Below, piece by piece: positions 5,299-8,782 of a stretch of 8,782 nt of DNA. The DNA is taken from contig MGUQ01000024.1 of NCBI GenBank assembly GCA_001799975.1, forward strand, positions 6,960 through 15,741. Reading direction: 5' to 3'. The notes under the pieces are model-generated. The model was not told the DNA's origin. It ran no database searches and saw only the letters and a program-made list of their open reading frames with translations. The position numbers and the translations under genes were made by a program. The stretch's first letter is position 1. The number at the start of each line of letters is the position of its first letter. The DNA comes from Elusimicrobia bacterium RIFCSPLOWO2_01_FULL_54_10. Lineage in GTDB: Bacteria; Elusimicrobiota; Elusimicrobia; 2-02-FULL-39-32.

Positions 5299-5328
5299 AA
5301 GTCATAAAAAATACAAATTCATTTTACA
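5299..5328. repeat. Intergenic repeat, copy B
   Basis: AAGTCATAAAA (5299-5309), ATACAA (5311-5316) and TTTACA (5323-5328) repeat the blocks seen at 3737-3766 in the same order and orientation. This copy starts 16 nt after the TPR gene stop and ends 45 nt before the AI-2E transporter start, again at the boundary between two transcription units. Confidence 0.4.
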
Positions 5329-5360
5329 TCAAAGTCCTGGCTTACAAGAGGCCAATGCGT

Positions 5361-5366
5361 TATAGT
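5361..5366 (+). promoter_or_regulatory. Candidate -10 box giving a leaderless transcript
   Basis: TATAGT matches TATAAT with one mismatch and ends 7 nt before the ATG at 5374, so transcription would start at or within 1-2 nt of the start codon. The -35 region at 17-nt spacing (TGGCTT) is weak. No Shine-Dalgarno sequence is present before the ATG, consistent with leaderless translation. Upstream of the box is AATGCG, shared with the next gene. Confidence 0.45.
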
Positions 5367-5373
5367 GTAAACC

Positions 5374-6480
5374 ATGATTAACGGCATGAACGGAGAGCGT
5401 CATAACAGGGCTTCCTTGATCGCATTTTTGTGCCTGCTCGCGATAGTTTCCGTATTTTTTTTGGCAATGATTGTTCCCTATATGCTGGCCCTGTTGATGG
5501 GCGGCATTCTTGCGCTGCTGGCAAGCCCGGCTTACAACTTCCTGCTCAGAAAAAAATATCATCCCAAGAGGGCGTCTTTGATCGTCACGCTCTCCCTGGT
5601 TGTGCTCGTCATTGTTCCGCTTTTTGGGTTCACGATTGTTGCGGTCAAGCAGGGAATTTCCTTGAGCGAGCAATTGTCCGGCGGCAGCGGATTTTCGCTA
5701 GTTTCCATATCAAAATACATCACCCGCTTGCCCATCACGCAATCCATTCTGGACAACTTTGACATTGCCGCCTCCCAGGCCAGAAGCGGCATCCAGAGTG
5801 TCTTGAAGTCCGGAACGGGGGCCATTCTGGTTTGGTTTTCAGACATCCCCCGGATATGCCTGCATCTGTTCCTCTCATCATTGGCTTGTTTCTTCTTTTT
5901 GATCGATGGCAAAAGGTTTGTCGCCTTGCTGATGGACCTGCTTTTCATGGAGGAAAGCATCCGGAAAAACTTGATCGACTCGGTTCAAAACGCCGCGATT
6001 TCGGTGGTCCTTGCCAATCTGGCGGCCACAACGGCTCAAGCGGTCATTGTCATGATCGGTTTTTTGGTCTTGGGAGTTCCGGGGCCTTTTTTGGCGGCGG
6101 GGGCCGCCTTTATTTTGGCCTGGCTTCCGGTCATAGGCCCGGTCCCCGTTTGGGTGGTTGGCACGGTTTATCTTTATGCACAGCATAAAGTCGGGTTTGC
6201 CATTGCGATGGTCATTTTTGGAATCGTCTGCGGAATCGTGGATAATATTGTGCGCCCCATGGTTTTAAAAGGCAATGCGGACATGCATCCTTTGCTCAGT
6301 CTCGTAGCCATTTTTGGCGGCATCAGCACCTTTGGAATATTGGGGGTCATTGTGGGCCCTCTTTTAGCCGCCATCGTCATGTCGCTTCTTCAAGTGTGGC
6401 CCATCGTCAGGCGGCGGTTTGGGGTTAAAATGGAGCAGAGAAAAAATTTGGAAGAAAGCGAAACGCGGGTGAAAGTATAG
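5374..6480 (+). CDS. AI-2E/PerM-family (UPF0118) membrane transporter
   Basis: This 368-residue polytopic inner-membrane protein has the family's layout. Two N-terminal membrane segments (about residues 12-50) and a third (65-90) are followed by a polar periplasmic-side region (90-150) and five C-terminal segments. Family signatures are GVPGPFLAAGAAFILAWLPV, IGPVPVWVVG, GIVDNIVRPMVLKG, HPLLSLVAIFGGISTFGILG and GVIVGPLLAAIVMSLL, ending in a basic tail. Members have been proposed to export autoinducer-2 or other small solutes, and some were reported as Na+(Li+)/H+ antiporters; the substrate here cannot be read from sequence. The second possibility is notable beside a CPA2 antiporter. ATG 5374 has no Shine-Dalgarno site; an in-frame ATG at 5386 has none either. 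Length is normal for the family. Confidence 0.93.
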   Translation: MINGMNGERHNRASLIAFLCLLAIVSVFFLAMIVPYMLALLMGGILALLASPAYNFLLRKKYHPKRASLIVTLSLVVLVIVPLFGFTIVAVKQGISLSEQLSGGSGFSLVSISKYITRLPITQSILDNFDIAASQARSGIQSVLKSGTGAILVWFSDIPRICLHLFLSSLACFFFLIDGKRFVALLMDLLFMEESIRKNLIDSVQNAAISVVLANLAATTAQAVIVMIGFLVLGVPGPFLAAGAAFILAWLPVIGPVPVWVVGTVYLYAQHKVGFAIAMVIFGIVCGIVDNIVRPMVLKGNADMHPLLSLVAIFGGISTFGILGVIVGPLLAAIVMSLLQVWPIVRRRFGVKMEQRKNLEESETRVKV

Positions 6481-6490
6481 TATGAAATAA

Positions 6491-6499
6491 TGCGATAAT
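6491..6499 (+). promoter_or_regulatory. Candidate extended -10 box close to the antiporter start
   Basis: TGCGATAAT fits TGnTATAAT with one mismatch and ends 9 nt before ATG 6509, giving a leader of only about 2-4 nt. No Shine-Dalgarno site is present. A second -10-like hexamer, TATAGT (6476-6481), covers the preceding stop codon. AATGCG (6489-6494) stands 14 nt before the ATG, exactly as before the AI-2E gene. Read-through from the upstream gene, 28 nt away, is also possible. Confidence 0.4.
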
Positions 6500-6508
6500 A
6501 GCTGGGCC

Positions 6509-8533
6509 ATGCACAGCTCACATTTTCTGCAGGACCTGGCTGCAGTGATGGTGGTGGCCGCGGCTACCACGCTTCTGTGTCGCCGCTTGAACCAGCCTGT
6601 GGTGATCGGCTACCTTCTGGCCGGGCTCATCATCGGTCCCTTCACTCCTCCCTTCTCCCTCATCCACACCATCGACAGCATCCACACCACGGCGGAACTG
6701 GGCCTGGTCTTCCTTATGTTTTATCTGGGCCTCGAGTTCAACCTGCCCAAACTCCGCAAAGTGGGGTTTTCCGCGGCACTCGCCGCAGTGCTGGAGGTGG
6801 TGGGCATGTTTGCCATCGGCTTCTGGCTGGGAGGGATGTTCGGATGGAGCCGCATGGACAGCATATTCCTGGGCGCCATCCTTTCCATCAGCAGCACCGC
6901 CATCATCGTCAAGGTGTTTTCGGACCTCAAGATGAGCCATGAAGAATTTGCCCAGGCTGTTTTCGGCATTTTGATTCTGGAAGACATTGTGGCCATCGTG
7001 ATTCTCTCCGTGCTCTCTGGACTTTCCAATACGGGAAGCGTGGAAGTTTCCCGGGTGGCCGCGGCCACGATCAAAATTATTTTCTTTGTCATCCTGTTCC
7101 TTATCATTGGCCTTTCATTAGTGCCCCGCATCATCCATTGGACCGCGCGCTTTCGTTCCAGGGAAATGATGGGGATCTTGATTTTGGGGTTCTGCCTTTC
7201 CGGAGCCCTGATTGCTTCCTGGTGCGGCTTCTCTGTGGCCCTGGGCGGGTTTCTCATGGGGGCAGTGGTGGCCGCCTCCAAAGAAATTGAAACCATCGAA
7301 GAATGGTTCCAGCCAGTGCGCGACATGTTCAGCGCCATTTTCTTTGTTTCCGCGGGCATGCTGCTCCAGCCGGGGCTGCTCTGGAAATATAAGGGCGCCA
7401 TCCTCGTGGTGGTTCTGGCCACTCTTGCGGGCAAAGTGCTGAGCGGCACGGCGGGCTCTGTTCTGGCCGGTTTCCGCCTTAAAACTTCCGCAAAAATAGG
7501 CTTCAGCCTGGCCCAGATCGGCGAATTTTCGTTTGTCATTGCCAGCCTGGGCGTGAGCTCCAAGGCCGCGAGCGAGTTTCTTTATCCTCTGGCCGTCATG
7601 GTTTCCACCATGACCGCCTTTTGCACGCCCTACATGATCCGCTTTTCTGACACCGCGGTGGACAGGCTGATCAAAATTTCACCCCCCGGCGTCTTGAAGG
7701 CCCTGGACGCCTATCATGACCGTTTGAACCGCAGGCACGAGCGTGAAAAATCTCCCGAAACCGTGATATTTTCAAAATACCTCATCCGCCTGGTGGCCTA
7801 CGCCGCGCTTCTGGCCAGCCTGGTGCTTGCCGTGCAGGCGCTCTGCCGCTTCAGTCCGCATATTTTAAACGCAGAACCGCATCTTTATCTGTTCCTTACA
7901 GCGTGGATGGCCGCAGGGATTTTGTCCGCGCCTCTCATGATGCTCATCAGCAAATACGCCAGCCATTTCATCCTGCTCTTGTCCACGATGAGCTCGCGTT
8001 CGCCCGTGCTCAAATATTTCAACATCCGCCTGTTTTACAACACGGTCAACATCATTTTCTTTATCCTGATCGGCTCCCTCTATCTGAAAGCCGCCAATCC
8101 GTGGACGCCTTCTGTCTTTCACAGTTTTCTTCTGGGTTTTGGGATATTTTTTTCCGGGCTTTATCTCACCGTGCATTCCAAGTCGGTCATCGAAGGGTTC
8201 GAGACCCTGCTGGATGAAGTTTTTGGGCTTGCCACCAGCGAACCCACGCGGCAGGCGGTGCTCAAATCCGCCGGGCGCGAATCCATTTTTGAAAGCATCA
8301 CGCGGCAGGTGATGGTCAAGGCAGGCTCTCCGGCCGCGCATCACTCCATCCGGGACTTGCGCATTCGCGAGCTCACCGGGGCCAGCGTGGTGGCGGTTTA
8401 CCGGCAAGGCAAGCACATTGCTAATCCGTCCCCTGACACAAAAATTTTGCCTGAAGACGTCCTCATCTTTCTGGGAGGCGAGCAGGAGTGCAACAAAGCC
8501 CAGGAACTTGTGCAGATGACGGCTCAAGCGTGA
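6509..8533 (+). CDS. CPA2-family monovalent cation:proton antiporter with C-terminal RCK_C (TrkA-C) domain
   Basis: This 674-residue inner-membrane protein exchanges Na+ or K+ for protons. The first 390 residues are a KefB/KefC-type exchanger: LNQPVVIGYLLAGLIIGPFT (27-46), FLMFYLGLEFN (68-78), the unwound-helix motif SISSTAIIVK (126-135), and the ion-binding acidic pair Glu158-Asp159 in LILEDIVAIV. After a basic cytoplasmic stretch (about 390-422) come four additional membrane segments near 427-447, 457-478, 513-527 and 536-555, not part of the core exchanger fold. Residues about 590-674 form an RCK_C domain (IRELTGASVVAVYRQG, then DVLIFLGGEQE), which typically binds a small regulatory ligand such as a nucleotide. 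No RCK_N Rossmann domain, usual in KefC, is present. ATG 6509 lacks a Shine-Dalgarno site. Its TGA overlaps the maf GTG by 4 nt. Confidence 0.93.
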   Translation: MHSSHFLQDLAAVMVVAAATTLLCRRLNQPVVIGYLLAGLIIGPFTPPFSLIHTIDSIHTTAELGLVFLMFYLGLEFNLPKLRKVGFSAALAAVLEVVGMFAIGFWLGGMFGWSRMDSIFLGAILSISSTAIIVKVFSDLKMSHEEFAQAVFGILILEDIVAIVILSVLSGLSNTGSVEVSRVAAATIKIIFFVILFLIIGLSLVPRIIHWTARFRSREMMGILILGFCLSGALIASWCGFSVALGGFLMGAVVAASKEIETIEEWFQPVRDMFSAIFFVSAGMLLQPGLLWKYKGAILVVVLATLAGKVLSGTAGSVLAGFRLKTSAKIGFSLAQIGEFSFVIASLGVSSKAASEFLYPLAVMVSTMTAFCTPYMIRFSDTAVDRLIKISPPGVLKALDAYHDRLNRRHEREKSPETVIFSKYLIRLVAYAALLASLVLAVQALCRFSPHILNAEPHLYLFLTAWMAAGILSAPLMMLISKYASHFILLLSTMSSRSPVLKYFNIRLFYNTVNIIFFILIGSLYLKAANPWTPSVFHSFLLGFGIFFSGLYLTVHSKSVIEGFETLLDEVFGLATSEPTRQAVLKSAGRESIFESITRQVMVKAGSPAAHHSIRDLRIRELTGASVVAVYRQGKHIANPSPDTKILPEDVLIFLGGEQECNKAQELVQMTAQA

Positions 8534-8782
8534 AACCTTTTCCTTTGGTCCTGGCCTCGGCTTCTCCCAGGCGAAAAAAGCTGATGTCCGAGCTCAAAAT
8601 GCCTTTCAAGGTTTTGCCCAGCGGGGCGCCTGAAAAACGGATGAAAGGCGAAACCCCGTTCAGTTTCGTGCGCAGGCTTGCGGTTGAGAAGGCGGAATTC
8701 ACCGCCCGCAGGATGGGCCCAAACCCCGCGCTGGTGGTGGGAGCCGACACGGTGGTGGTCTTGAACGGAAAAATTTACGGCA
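8530..8782 (+). CDS. maf: Maf-family nucleotide pyrophosphatase (3' truncated by window end)
   Basis: Maf proteins hydrolyse noncanonical or canonical NTPs to NMP and pyrophosphate, sanitising nucleotide pools. Overproduction blocks septum formation in some bacteria. The first 84 residues are visible: PLVLASASPRRKKLMSEL (the N-terminal SxSPRR phosphate-binding motif), a substrate-recognition segment, VRRLAVEKAEF, and LVVGADTVVVLNGKIYG with the catalytic GADTVV Asp. The next expected motif, KP after IYG, lies beyond the edge. The start is GTG at 8530, overlapping the antiporter TGA as GTGA; the next ATG (8584) would delete the SPRR motif. The GTG has no clear Shine-Dalgarno site, so translation probably depends on coupling. 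Which Maf subclass (dTTP/UTP or 7-methyl-GTP) cannot be assigned from this part. Confidence 0.95.
   Translation, partial: MKPFPLVLASASPRRKKLMSELKMPFKVLPSGAPEKRMKGETPFSFVRRLAVEKAEFTARRMGPNPALVVGADTVVVLNGKIYG

Noticed and set aside
6721..7563. Minus-strand frame of 280 codons inside the antiporter gene
   Set aside because: It is antisense to conserved transmembrane motifs, Met/Arg/Thr-rich and without a recognisable domain, as expected of a shadow frame in a GC-rich gene.
7865..8527. Minus-strand frame of 220 codons inside the antiporter C-terminal region
   Set aside because: It is antisense to the extra membrane helices and RCK_C domain and shows no independent signals.

Overview
The window is an ordinary-looking, gene-dense stretch of bacterial chromosome of about 50% GC. 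Twelve protein-coding genes are supported, with gaps of at most about 150 bases and no tRNA, rRNA, insertion sequence or CRISPR. A lipobox-bearing TPR protein, several signal peptides and a PA2779/PA2778-like pair (families I know mainly from diderm bacteria) suggest a Gram-negative-type organism. TTG and GTG starts and the unusual gene mix would fit an uncultivated diderm lineage such as Omnitrophota or Elusimicrobiota, but that placement is a guess.

Layout. The left edge carries the C-terminal part of a TrmH/SpoU rRNA methyltransferase gene (2-490, +). It converges, 9 nt apart, on a gene for an unrecognised secreted protein (988-500, -). Upstream of that lies a dyad-rich 150-nt gap, then a tightly coupled minus-strand pair: a YhiN/HI0933-type flavoprotein (2888-1716), which overlaps by ATGA the 3-methyladenine DNA glycosylase gene (1719-1135). 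A divergent intergenic region with a perfect 7+1+7 inverted repeat separates this pair from a plus-strand pair, DUF4404 (TTG start, 3012-3392) and DUF805 (3404-3745), whose Shine-Dalgarno sequence overlaps the DUF4404 stop codon.

Next comes a three-gene envelope cluster (3843-5282): a PA2779-like small membrane protein, a PA2778-like C39-type cysteine peptidase, and a TPR lipoprotein overlapping it. In the PA2778 proteins I know, peptidase and TPR domains form one chain; here they are two overlapping genes, and the TPR half has its own lipoprotein signal. This split cluster is the most distinctive thing in the window.

The right part encodes membrane transport: an AI-2E/PerM-family protein (5374-6480) and a CPA2 cation:proton antiporter with four extra membrane segments and a C-terminal RCK_C domain (6509-8533). 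Both starts lack a Shine-Dalgarno sequence and have a -10-like box only 7-9 nt upstream, so they may be leaderless. The antiporter gene overlaps by GTGA a maf gene, which is cut off at the right edge.

Most of the window is housekeeping (RNA modification, DNA repair, nucleotide sanitation, ion homeostasis). The candidates for less-described biology are the split PA2779/PA2778/TPR cluster, the shared intergenic repeat, and the possibly leaderless membrane-protein genes.
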